This document shows positions 39,530 through 51,507 of a DNA stretch of 64,000 nucleotides, in pieces (within the stretch, counting starts at the first letter, position 1; each line of letters opens with the position of its first letter). Origin of the DNA: Dillenia suffruticosa. Its lineage: Eukaryota; Streptophyta; Magnoliopsida; Dilleniales; Dilleniaceae. Location of the stretch: assembly GCA_033439265.1 (NCBI GenBank), contig JAVTVX010000031.1, forward strand, positions 15,785,001-15,849,000, given 5' to 3'. The position numbers were made by a program, and so were the translations under genes. The notes beneath the pieces are model-generated. The model did no database searches. It saw only the letters and a program-made list of their open reading frames with translations, and was not told the DNA's origin.

Positions 39530-41640
39530 GGCGTGAGTATGCTTGGTCCGTGGATTTTGGTCATATGAAAAATGAAATGGAACGGAATTATTTACGAGGA
39601 AAACGAGAAGAAGAACGGGTTGCTTTTTGTTGACTAGGAACTTTTGTTTTCCCACGAATCTTCCTAGAATTTTGAAATCTCAATTCTGAAATCCTATTTA
39701 GTGATTCACCTGCCTCGTGAATTCTAAGTTAACTGCTTTGGGTGTGTTCACCAATGTACAGATAGTGAACCAAAAGCGGCAGTTTAGAGTAAAAGTTGCT
39801 GGCGGTCAAAATCAAAAAGTGATGTGTACCGGGAAATTGATAGATATTAATGATCAATCATTTTTTCTATTTCTACCTTCAATATCTCTCGAGTCAGTAA
39901 TCCAATTCAAATATTTATAAATATTTTATTTAAGAAACGACTTTTCTAATATAATTTTTTTTATTTCTAAATTACAAACTTGATACTTGATTAAAGACCT
40001 AACATCTCATCCGATCCTCCATTGGTATTAATGGTCATTCATCGTAAATGGTCGTTTATAGTGTAATTTCTTCACAAATAAAATCATTTTTTATGCAAAA
40101 GTAAAATCATTTTAGGTCAATGTTATTAATGTTTTATAATTTTTAAGCACATTCAGTTTTCAATGTATTATCCTCTTATATGATGGATAAATCAAAAAAT
40201 TTTCTCAATTTTACCGACTTCTTACGTCTTTATGAAATTTACTAAATTTCGTAAGATAATATGGACCTAAACATCTCCTATCGAGTTAAGAGTCCTTTGT
40301 AGCTTTGTGGTTGTAAATTTCTTGGTACCGAAATCAATCTTATTCATTAGGGTTGAGCTTCTAAATTATTTCGAGTTAGGTATAAAAACATAAATTGTAC
40401 ATATTCTTTAGAATAATAATTTAATAAATAAAAATTTTTCACGATCGGAGACACATGATTAAAAAATATTGATTGCGTAATCGAATCACCACGAAAAACT
40501 AAAACAGAGTATGAGACAATTTTATTTTGTATCGTGCATTTCGAGTTGAAATCACTTCTATTTCTTGTAGTTCAAACGTGTTAATCAGTAATCAAACTTA
40601 AATAAAGAAAATTAAATAATTATTATCATTTTATTATTTTTTTTATGATATTTAAACTACCAAAGAGTAAAACTATTCCTGAATAATCCATTACAGAATC
40701 AAATTAAAACTATAAGGGAAAAAGTTGATTGAATGATCACGCCTGGTTCATTGTGAAACTTTTAAGAGTAATTAACTATTTTCTTTTTCTTTAATAAAAA
40801 AAAAAGTTCAAAAGCTGCTCAAATAATTAATTGTTTTCCGAGTCATGGGCTAATTAGAATAGTGCAATTTGCGATAATGCTTTGATACTACCAAGATCTC
40901 TTGTCCTTCCACATAGACCTTATTGCAATTTTATTGTCACAATTTCATCTCTCAAAAAGCAAATATTTAGATTTAAAAATTTTTTAAATAAAAAATTTAT
41001 TTATCGAAGAAGCATTTTTTTTGTATTTTAAAAAATAAAGAGAATGCTAAGATAGTATTATTCATTATAAAATATTCAGTTTAAATCATATTTATTTATA
41101 TTTTTGGAATAAATCATTTATCCCAACTCGACCGGACCAGAATAGTAGTAATCCAACATTACTATCTAAGAGAAACAAAGAAAATATGAAACATCTTGAA
41201 CGAGCCTTTCTTTTTTTCCTTACCAAACACATGGATCCCCTTGACACCACTAGCATTTACGTCACTTGGGTCCTCAAAAGTCAAGAAAAATGACCCCACG
41301 AACCTAACACAATTCTTTCACTTTCATTCCCAAGGCCGAACACCGGGAGGCCAATCCAAACGTTTTGGTTGTTTGCTTGATTTTTAACTTGTGGTTATCC
41401 TAAGCTTATTTTAATAGTATCATCTTTGACATGTCAGTGCTTATTTTATTTCATGAAAACATCAATAAAAGTAAATTATTGTCATAATTAGGGTTAATAC
41501 CTACCTCATATGATACCCAAATTCAGGATTTTCAAACTGGGTTTGTTGGTTCAGATCAGAAAATGATGAGTTTTTGGTTATTGGGAAGACACAGATTATG
41601 CTCACTTGGCAAATATGTGTCTGGACTCAAAACTTCTAAA
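39530..41640. other. Spacer between D and E, no gene
   Basis: Mostly AT-rich, low-complexity DNA with no recognisable exon, RNA gene or transposon ends. Confidence 0.6.
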
Positions 41641-41652
41641 CCCATTAATGAA

Positions 41653-41673
41653 AAGTGAATATTGGACAATGTT

Positions 41674-41715
<42 letters not shown>

Positions 41716-41927
41716 AATTTAGCATGTTAAAATTCAAGGCTCTCTGTAACTAGTTTGTAATTAACTTAACAACATGAACTAGCTTGATTGCAGCAAGATT
41801 AGGAATGAAGAAACGTTGTCATCAAGACCCTGAATATCTGTTGATTTAAGATGTCCCATTTTTGTTTGGTTACCAAACAAAAATGGGACATCTTGTCCAC
41901 TCTGTTAACATTGTCCAATATTCACTT
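41653..41927. repeat. 28-bp perfect inverted repeat enclosing a (GA)n tract and a palindrome
   Basis: The 28 bases at 41,653-41,680, ending AATGTTAACAGAG, are the exact reverse complement of 41,900-41,927. Between them lie a (GA)n run (41,677-41,710), unique sequence and a 47-bp near-perfect palindrome. Together they could fold into a 275-base hairpin structure. No transposon family is recognised. Confidence 0.9.
41848..41894. repeat. 47-bp palindrome (23-bp arms, 1-base centre)
   Basis: Arms 41,848-41,870 and 41,872-41,894 are exact complements around a single T. The arm begins AAGATGTCCCATTTTTGTTT. As DNA it is cruciform-prone and as RNA it would form a perfect hairpin. Confidence 0.95.
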
Positions 41928-41929
41928 AT

Positions 41930-43517
41930 TTATTGTTTACCAAACACCTTGTCCACCAGTGGAATGTACCAACTTTCTTTTTTTATCTATAGGATTACTC
42001 TTGAGATATGGAGATTTAACAAACCTTTTAAAAAAGTTCAAACAGATGGGACATATGATCAAACAAAAGGGGATCATCCTCCCATCACGATTACAAACAT
42101 GACAATCCGAAATCAGCACTCCCAAGTTCTAATTAATGATTGCAAACTAAGGTAAGCACTTGATAGGCAGTTGCAAACAATGAACCACCAATTAGGAATT
42201 GTTGAATATTAGAGAACGGGAGTCCTTCGGGGACATCGAATAGAATTGGTGAAACTTAGTTCAAGTTATTTAAAAAATAAAAAAAAAAAGAAACTTTTGT
42301 TCAAGTCCAAACGCAATTCAAAAGGAAATCCAAATCATGATCCAAAGATCCAAAGTCTGACCAAAAAATGTCCAAAATATTGGCACAAAAATATAGTCTA
42401 TGTTCTGATCCAATCTAGTTAGAACTCAGTCCATATTAGACTCCAAATCCAGGCGGCCTAAACCAAGAAGATTCTCAAGGCTACCTCCAATTAGTCATGA
42501 TATTAAAGTATTTGATTAATTTAGGCAATAATTATATACTTGGTCGATTGAGTAAATCAATACGATTGATTTACTCTATCACTGTATATTTGATTGATTT
42601 AATTGATGATCGATTCATTCAATTATTATATATACCAATAGACAGTTAGTATAGTGTGATGTGGTATTAGATCATTTAACTAAATTTCTGAGTTTGACTC
42701 GTAGTTTGGATATGAAAAAAATTACGTTAAAAGGATAGCTCCTTTAAATAGATCTTTGTAAGTCCCAAACAGGATTAATTAGAGTATGACTCCGGATACC
42801 GATTAGTATAGTACTAAAAAATATTTATATATTTAAAAGATTGACTTTGTTCTAATGCCTTTCCTTCTTAGTGACTTTATTCTGATTCTTTTTATTTTCT
42901 CTACTCGTTAATTTTTTTTTTTTGTTTTCACCACCAGTATTTGAGATTTACTCGATTAGTTCGATTCGAATATTATGAAACATATTTTAAAGATTGATTC
43001 TCCCAAATTATTTTTTATCATTTTCAGAATTCAAATTCAAGATTTCTAATGCTCAACAAGTTTTGAATCGATGATTATTTGTTTGCCTCTTGATTTCCAA
43101 CAACAGTTTCCTTTTTGAGCTTGGAAGTATTCTTAACCGCACGAAATAAATCTCCACAAGATTTATTTTCAACTGCAGGGGGGAATAATGAGCTCTATAT
43201 CTCTCCATGTTTGGCATCCACAAAAAAATAAAATAAAAACCACAACTCTACACACACCATATGGTGTTGACCATGCTCTTTACATTGATGGTAAATATAC
43301 TTTCCTACATACACATCTTCCCAGTACTTGTATGGGCCCAGCATCATTTGTGGGACGAAAGTATCCTTAAGCCTTCAGGAAATGTCCACTTCGGTCTGTT
43401 TATGAAGCAGAAGAGTCGCTATTAGTTGATTAAATCATCAACATGATCTTGAAAACAATAGTACAGGTCTAACATGGCAGAGTCCTAAATAGGAAAAGCT
43501 TAATTCTGCGAAAACCT
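41930..43517. other. Spacer downstream of RLK-E, no gene
   Basis: AT-rich sequence with a U6-derived fragment at 42,222 and direct repeats around GATTGATTTACT (42,550-42,600). No gene seen. The polyadenylation region of E should lie near 43,400-43,517. Confidence 0.5.
42222..42249 (+). ncRNA. U6 snRNA 5'-end fragment (pseudogene piece)
   Basis: GTCCTTCGGGGACATC followed by GAATAGAATTGG corresponds to the first 29 or so bases of plant U6 snRNA (GTCCCTTCGGGGACATCC, then GATAAAATTGG), with two single-base losses and a substitution or two. An A-rich run follows within 25 bases. It has no U6 promoter (USE/TATA) and lacks the rest of the RNA, so it is a retrotransposed fragment, not a gene. Confidence 0.65.
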
Positions 43518-46500
43518 TTATCGAGCTTCGACTAATGACAAGGTCATGTCATTATGGGAGGACATGCTGCCGCTCAGCCCTTGGTTTTTGAGTTCGAATG
43601 GATTCTCGAAAGCATATGCAGGTTCTTTTGGTTGGGGCCTATCAGTTTCACTGCTTAGCATAAGCACCACTTCTGACATTGTTGGCCTATCCTTGGCATG
43701 GTTTTGCACACACACAAGTGCAACATGTATGCATCTCCTCACTTCTGATGCACAATTCGAATGGACCAACTCTTGATCCATCAACTCTAGTGCTTTGGCC
43801 TCATTCCACAGGCACCAAGCCTGTAACATGGAGCAATTGATGAAATCAAACATCTATCGGTTAGAACATGATATGCATTGCTGTCTTTCTTGTACTTACA
43901 TGACCAACAAGGTTTAAAGATTGTTCATAGAAATGGACACTCGTATTCTTCTTGCTGCCAATGATCTCTAAAAGCAACACCCCAAAGCTAAAGATATCAG
44001 ATTTCTCTGAAAATATTCCTCCCATTGCATACTCCGGAGACATGTACCCACTGCATAGAATTAGACAAAAGAAAAAGGTTATAACGTATAGAATCCAACA
44101 TTCGTATTTGTAGGGTAACTAGATCAATATCAGCTATAACTTTGCTATGCAACAGCAACCTTCTGTTTTACCAGGGACTACCGTCAAAATACAACCACTT
44201 GCATCTCCCTCTAAAATATCTCCGGAACCAAGTCATGATTCCAGCCAACAGATGAACAAGTGCCGCTTCAGCTGCAGAGGCAGATGAAGCAATTGTCTGC
44301 CTGATTCCTCAGTGAAGCATGAGCTTATTCACATTATTGACATCAATTTACTTAAAAGGGCGTGCTAGGAAGGTGAGACCTATCCATAAAACTTTGGTCG
44401 TTTACACATGAGACAAACATGGACCGAAGTCCTTCAAGACTTCCTAGATTAGGGACTATGGATTACATGTGTATGGAGATAATCACATTGGAAAACAGAA
44501 CTTCAAAAGTCATTACCTACTTTTTTCACACTGTTCGAAAGTCATTACTTAAACTAAGTTCATGGCATCAGAAATAAACACATACAGGATCTTTAATTTG
44601 GTTATATAAAAATAGGAATTAGATTATATCTTCTGCTCAACAGAAAGCTTACTTACAATGTTCCAACGACCCTGCAAGTATTTCCTCTCTCTTGTGACCT
44701 TAGAAATGTTCGTGCTAACCCAAAATCTGAGATTTTTGGAGTCATGTCCTATCCAAGAGAATGTTACTGACCTTCAGATCTCGGTGAATGACCCTTAGAC
44801 GAGAATCACGGTGAAGATAAAGAAGCCCACTTGCAATACCCTGAATTATATTGAAGCGTGTAGGCCAATCAAGCTTCGATCTTTTTGTTTGATCTGCTCA
44901 GCATGGAATTAAATCATAAACCAAGTCAGGGTGAGAAAACATTTTCATGATATTACAAGAAACTGCAGTACTGCATTAGCATCATATGATATGTAAAGAA
45001 GAAAACTGGTCTTCTTGGTATGCAGAAAATATTTAAGAATGGACACTAAATTCAAGGAATGGTTTGCGCAAATGACCAAAAAGGGAATTGTCCAAGCTTT
45101 TGTTAGGCATGTACTCATAAATAAGTAGCTTCTCATCTCCTTCAATACAATAGCCCAAAAGCCTAACCAGATTTCTGTGCTGGAGCTTAGAGATTAAAAT
45201 GATTTCATTCTTGAATTCATGCACCCCTTGTCCTGACACATTTGACAGCCTTTTCACAGCTACTTCTTGCTCATCTATCAGCTTCCCCTGCAATTGTTCA
45301 AAAATTTATCATATTTTGTGCCCCAAAATGAAAGCATGAGTAAGCTTCAAAAGCAAGTTCAGAAAACATGGTATCAATACCTTATAAACAGTGCCAAAGC
45401 CACCTTCTCCAAGTTTGTTTGTGATGGAGAAATTTTCAGTAGCAGCTACTATGGTGTTGAACATAAATTGAGGTAGCTCAGGTTGATTGCCTTGGCCTAC
45501 ACTAGTGTGCCTTTGACTGATCGCACCATCTGGCTCCATTACCTTTCCACTCTCTTCTCCCACTGCTATTTGAATAACAATTAGCCAAATCTTTAATCAA
45601 TTATATGTTCCTTTATATTTTTGAAGCTATAAATAGCTGAAGTTCAGATATATAAAATTATATATGTATCAATGAATATAAATAGTCAACTAAATAGATG
45701 TTCATGGTTTCTATGGTAAAGAAACTCAAGGAAATCCGCAGTTGTCTAGAACAAGAGCTACTTACCTCTTTGCTTTGCCTTCTGCTGCCTGAAGAAGCCA
45801 TATATTAGGCCTCCCATTATGATGAAACCAGAAATAACAGAGATACTGATGATTGTTAATGTTTTTTGTTTGTCTTCTGCAAAAATGTAGCTGCATATTA
45901 GATTGTACAAAACATTTAACGAATACAAGCTCAGATGAAAATTGAACTGGTAATTATATCTGTTTTTGTCACCTAGTTCTGAATGTGCAAGACGGAGAAA
46001 GAGATCCAGTCCTCCAGGAACAAAGTACTGTTGAGTATCAATCAGATCAGTTGTCCAAACCATACACCTTAATACAACAACATAAGCATAAGCCAAGCAA
46101 GAACAGTTATTCAGGCACCACTCTTCACATTCCTTAGCATTATCAAATTCCAAAACCAGTGAAAAATCTGGCAACTTCACATCATGCAGCCTCGAAAACC
46201 CATCTTTCTCTTCTTTCTCTTAAGACAATCCACTACTAGAATTTCCAGCACAACCCAACTGAGTTCGCCTAACACACCCACCACTCCAATTTCCTCTACT
46301 CCACTCCTCTTTGAACCTTGGCTCAAACCCCTTCATACAACTACAAATTGGGGATTTTCTAGCATCACAAAAACCAAATTCTCCGCATGTTCCATAAACA
46401 TCACAAGCAGTATTAAAAGACTCAAATGACAAACTCCACTCCTTTGCAGTTTCATCCCAAGTCAATCTTCTCAAAGACCCATTTGACTCGAGCACTAAAA

Positions 46501-47282
46501 TCACAGTCATATTATTGAATGAATCAAAAGAAAGTGAATACACACCATCTTGATTATTATAGTTAAGAGTAAATTTTTCAAGATATGAAGGGTTTGAGCC
46601 TTGGATTCCAATAAAAGTAACTCCATTCCATGCCCCACTTCTCCAATAAGGCTTCAAATACTTCCATACAAAACACTGTGGAGGAATTTGTGGTACAAGA
46701 CCATTAGTAAACTCACCAATTGATGGGTCATCTTCACTTTTCCAAGAGGTCAAAAATCTACTCCTCCCAGACCTAGAATTCACAGACATAACCAGATCAG
46801 CCAACAAAGTATCACTAGGAAAATTGAAACTTTCCCATAACAAAACCCCAGAAATACTATCCCTCAAAACATAGTCTCCATTATCTAAAAGCAAGCAACA
46901 GTGCCATTATTGCCAACTCAGTATGGGTTGACCAAATGATAGTATTCTTACCATCCAGAATCTTCAAGTTGCCATCTTCCCCAATTGAAAGACTAGCCGG
47001 AATATTTGAGACTGCAACTGTGTTTTCTCTATTTGCCACCCAAACAATTTTCCTCACTGGAATTTTCTTGTACCATATACCTATGTATTGATTGCTTGAA
47101 CCATTAGGCTTGAAAAAACCCAGTTCAAAAATTTCACTAGGAGAGACTAGAGTTTCTCCTTCAAACAAATTCTGGGTTTGTGTTATAACATCAATTGCAG
47201 CACATTATTGAAGGGAAATTAAGGTGTAGAGAAGTAAAATCAATGAGAAATAACAATTACCCTTGCCAACTTTGCGACCCAT
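43518..47282 (-). pseudogene. RLK-E: G-lectin S-receptor-like kinase pseudogene, all seven exons present
   Basis: Exons: 45,973-47,282; 45,766-45,876; 45,381-45,565; 45,077-45,287; 44,657-44,893; 43,900-44,050; 43,518-43,820. It is a close paralogue of RLK-G (same short 111-bp exon 2, same [26 protein letters not shown]). Four lesions are seen: a TAA at codon 26 in the signal-peptide region (47,205-47,207); a frameshift near 46,895 in the B-lectin domain; a TAA near 46,220 between the EGF-like and PAN segments; and a 1-bp deletion at 44,750 just before DFG (exon 5 is 237 bp instead of 238). Other parts, including PAN, membrane span, glycine loop, HRDLK and the C-terminal tail, read well. All splice sites look usable, so the gene is a recent casualty; an allele in other individuals could be intact. 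Confidence 0.88.
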
Positions 47283-47394
47283 GAGGACTAAATTGTTGTT
47301 CTCATTTACTCCTGTGTGGACATAAATAAACATTTGTGGAAAATATTGATCCTAGGTTTTTTTTTTGTTGTTTTTTTCTTTCTTGGAATGGAAC

Positions 47395-47435
<41 letters not shown>

Positions 47436-49525
47436 CAGGAGAAAATGGCTCTGGGGCCACCAATCTCAACAATCTTTTTGCCTTCTTTGTTGACTGAAAT
47501 TTAAGAACATAGCCAATTTTGGTCTCAATTTCACGCTACAAAATAATGTTCAGATTGACCACTAAGTAGCTTGGATTCAGAGGAACAAGCGATTGCCACG
47601 AGACAGGAACGGGGACAGCCGCCGCCATATGATTAATCCGAAATTGATGACAGACATGTAATTAATAATATTAGTCGGGTCCATCTAAATCTCAATTCAA
47701 GTCATAAGATATTAAATTCTTTCTAAGTAATTTAAAATTTCATTTTACCTTTAAGAATTGTATTAATAATATTAGTCGGGTCCCTCAAAATGATTGTTTG
47801 ATTCAAGTCATTTGTGTGCAAATGCATGCCCCTAAGAATGTTGTGGCTGAAATTTTTGATATTATAAAAAAAATTACTAATATCAATATGCATTTATATA
47901 ATTACAAATTCAAACAATATTATGGAATAATTCAAGAGTTGGTATTTACAAATGTCGGGGCCTTATAATTGTCTAATTAAGAGTAGTTATATTTTGAATT
48001 AAAATTTTCATGATAGATAAATAATTTTTATATAAAAAAAATTGTTAACAATAATCTTCTCACCATTTTACATAAAAAAAATAATTAGAACAAATCGTGT
48101 GCGTGCACGGCGAGCGTGCGTGTGTGTGTGTGAGAGAGAGAGAGAGAGAAGTTTTCTTACAATGGGATTTGATTTGTACGATGATTCAGAAATCCTTACC
48201 TCTAAAGTGGTCGAGGGTTGAGTTTAGTCACTAAGTGTATAAATTGTGCTTTGTGAAGTTTTGATCGATTGAACCCTTAAAAGTAACATTTCTTTGCTTG
48301 GGCAATTATAATTAACATTATCTTCTTTCCCCCCCCCCCCAAAAAAATTCAAATGCAACCCTTTGAATATAAAGGTTTAACAATCCTTTAAAAAAAAGTT
48401 ACTGTTCAAACAAAATATGAAGATTATTAAGTGATGGATATTTTTGAATATAAATATATAAATATAATAAAACGTCTAGTGTTATCATGTTATAACGTCA
48501 ACAGATGGTGGAATCTGAACCCACACCTTTTGAAGAGATGAATCTTATATTGGAGTATTAAACCAACTTACTAACCACTATTGCTATAAGTGTAATAGTT
48601 ATTGTGATCAGTATAACGGTGTTTGTAACTGCTATTGCAATAAATGTGATAACAATTATGATGGGCATTGGAGCCTATAAATAGAGATTTCAAATCTCAT
48701 TCTTTACGTATCATAATCACAGCAAGTGATGGTATAGTAGAGAGAATAAACATTTTGGAGAGAGTAGTGCGATGGTTTGTGAAGAAAATCTTTAAAAGTG
48801 TTTCGGAAGTTGACGTTGGGGTAATCTGGGTAAGGTGCTTGAGAACTTATTCCTATAAATTCAAGCAAGAAGCTTGAAGATTCGTTCCAGCCATTCAACT
48901 CTTCACACGTTTTTTTTTCTAACATTGAAGCTCAATACAATGGATGCAATTCGACCAAGTTAGAGGTGATCAATCAAGTCGAGTTTGGGTTAAGGAAAGA
49001 ACATGCTCTGGTCCCCCCCAAGGTTTCGGCCACCTCTTTAGACCAAGCCCACATGACTGGTGGGCTTGATCCGGACGCTATCCCGTTTTTGCCTATTTTC
49101 TGGCCTAAAATTATAAAAGCCTGCCCAAATGGCAGATCCTTGCCATACTTCTATGCCTACCAGAAGTAAGATGCAAATACTTGGAGAGTTTTGGGGATGC
49201 GGGATGAGGGTTTGGTCTGAAAATTTTACAAAGCACTAGGGTTTAGGTTTTGCGACCTTTGTTTGGGCATGGAGCATGTGTTTCAAATGATCCTGCGGAA
49301 ACCAACAAAGAGAAGGAAGAAAGGAGTGCTGTTGTTTTTGAAATTGCAATAGCTCTTCATAAATAATTCTCATTCATTTCTTCAGCTCGTAATTTTCAGA
49401 AACACTCAATGTCAATCTCTAAAAGAAAAGGTCTATCAATGGACAAGAGAAAACTAACATCTATACATGTTTGGCTTTCAAAATACTCCAAGACCAAATA
49501 TATAAATCTGCAAAACTATGCCATA
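47283..49525. other. Spacer between E and F, no gene
   Basis: Contains (GA)n at 47,397-47,432, a mixed GT/GA tract near 48,118-48,149 and a CTATAAATAGAG box at about 48,673 with LTR-like surroundings. It also has a 3'-flank segment (49,290-49,520) that matches 56,650-56,810 downstream of RLK-G, showing that the tandem copies include 3' flanks. No gene recognised. Confidence 0.55.
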
Positions 49526-51078
49526 TTATAAACCATGTTTAGGAAGAGAACATCCGGGTCTGTGAGTCTTTATCTGAGCTTCAACGTCTGACCAAGTATG
49601 GTTATTTTGGGAAGATGATCTGCTGGTCACTTTATGCTGATCGTGCTCTAATGGCTTTCTGAAAGCAAATGCAGGTTCGTTTGGCTGTGGACGATCTGTT
49701 TCACTACTTAGCATTAGGACTATTTCTGACATTGTTGGCCTATACATGGAATAGTCTTGCACACACAAGCCCCACATATATGCATCTCAGCACTTCTGAC
49801 GTACAAAACGAGTGCATCTAACTCTTGATCCATTAATTCTAGCACTCTCCATTCCACAAGTGCCAAGCCTGTATTGTCTTTGAACCATCCAATTAAATCC
49901 AAAGACTTAAAAATGGTAGAAGATGAAATGCAAAGCTAACATTGTTTACTTACGTAACCAACTAGGTTCAAAGATTGTACATAGATACAGGGACTAGTAT
50001 TCTTCTTGCCAGTCACAGTCTCCAAGAGCAGGACCCCAAAGCTAAAGACGTCAGTTCTCTGAAAATAATCTGCCCATTAGATATATATATGTATTAAAAA
50101 AAAAAAATTCCGCCCATTGCACTGCTCAAAGTTCGGGGAAAGAAATTACAATCAGTTGTTGACTAGTATATAGTGTTCTAACATTCTCATTTTCCAGATC
50201 AGAACAGTACACAAGACAGCATGGCTTTAGCCGGTAAGAGAAAATAAGCAAGAGGTCTCTAAGGAGCAAATCTAGACCAGAGAGATCCAAACGACCATTT
50301 TCCTGGAACCACGGCTCAGTGCCTTAACTTTAGCATAATATACTTTGTCAAATTGTGATGATAAAGTCACATGCATCTCCCACCAAAAAAATATCAGTCA
50401 TGAAGCTTGGTCAATACAATTCCTGTACCTTCAGCTGCAGAAACAGAAATAGCAATTTAATGTCCGAGCAACTCATCAACCTCCCCTAGGTTTCTCCTTC
50501 CAAAAACTTGTAAAAAGTGAGATTTCTGGATCATTACCCCCGCCCCCCCAAGTTAAGCACAAGAGTATTCATATTATTTAAATCAAGGTATTGAAAAGGG
50601 TCTGGTAAGAAAGGTGAAGAGATATGGTCATTTGAAGACATATTGAGAGATGCATGGGCTGAAGTTCCTCAGCATGGAGCCACAGTCAGATTGCAAATGC
50701 ATGAAGATCATAATAAAGCTAGAAAAACAAATCTTAGACAATCATTAGATATACATACTATCATCAAAAGCAGTTAAATAGATTAATATAAAAGTAGGAG
50801 TTTGATATATCATCTGCTGGATAGAAATTATGAACTTACAATATTCCAACAACCCTGCGAGTTTTTCCACTAACTTGAGACCTTAGAAAAGTTCATGCTA
50901 ACCCAAAATCTGATATTTTGGGGTTCATATACTCATCCAACAGAATGTTGCCGACGTTCAGATCTCAGTGAATCCTATATTGAGAATCGAAATGCAAATA
51001 AAGAAGCCCACTGGCGATGCCCTGAATTATATTGAAGCATTTAGTACAATCAAGCTTTGCTCTTTGTGTTCAATCTGG

Positions 51079-51507
51079 TCAACAAGGAATCCAAATTAGA
51101 GAGGAAGTAGGAACCAGATGTTGATGCCATAGAAAACTTGCACTATGACATAGGCTTAATATAACATTTGATGCTGAGGTGAAAAAAACACATGATGAAC
51201 CTATGAACAATTGAGGTACAACTACTGGAATGCCTATATGAAGAGGGGATTATGACCCTAGATAGGCTCTTTGCTTCTTTCTTTTTTCTTTCAACAAGGA
51301 ATCCAAATTAGAGAGGAAGTCAGAATCAGATGATGATGCCACAGAAAACTTGCAGTATGACATAGGCTTAATAAAACATTCTATGCTGAAATTTTGGGCG
51401 AAAAGAACACATGATGAACCCATGAGCAATTGAGGTACAACTATTGGAATGCCTATATGAAGAAGGGATGATGACCCTAGATAGGCTCTTTGCTTCTTTC
51501 CTTTTTC
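51079..51507. repeat. Tandem duplication of 212-bp unit in RLK-F intron 4
   Basis: The sequence starting TCAACAAGGAATCCAAATTA at 51,079 is repeated from 51,291. Both copies continue through ATGACATAGGCTTAATA, AATTGAGGTACAACTA and AGATAGGCTCTTTGCTTC. They differ at scattered positions, including a 10-13-base difference near the middle. Confidence 0.9.

Noticed and set aside
48668-48877. Short plus-strand gene behind a CTATAAATAGAG box
   Set aside because: The box and transcript-like start are suggestive of an LTR, but the frame has no domain and I could not find the element's ends.
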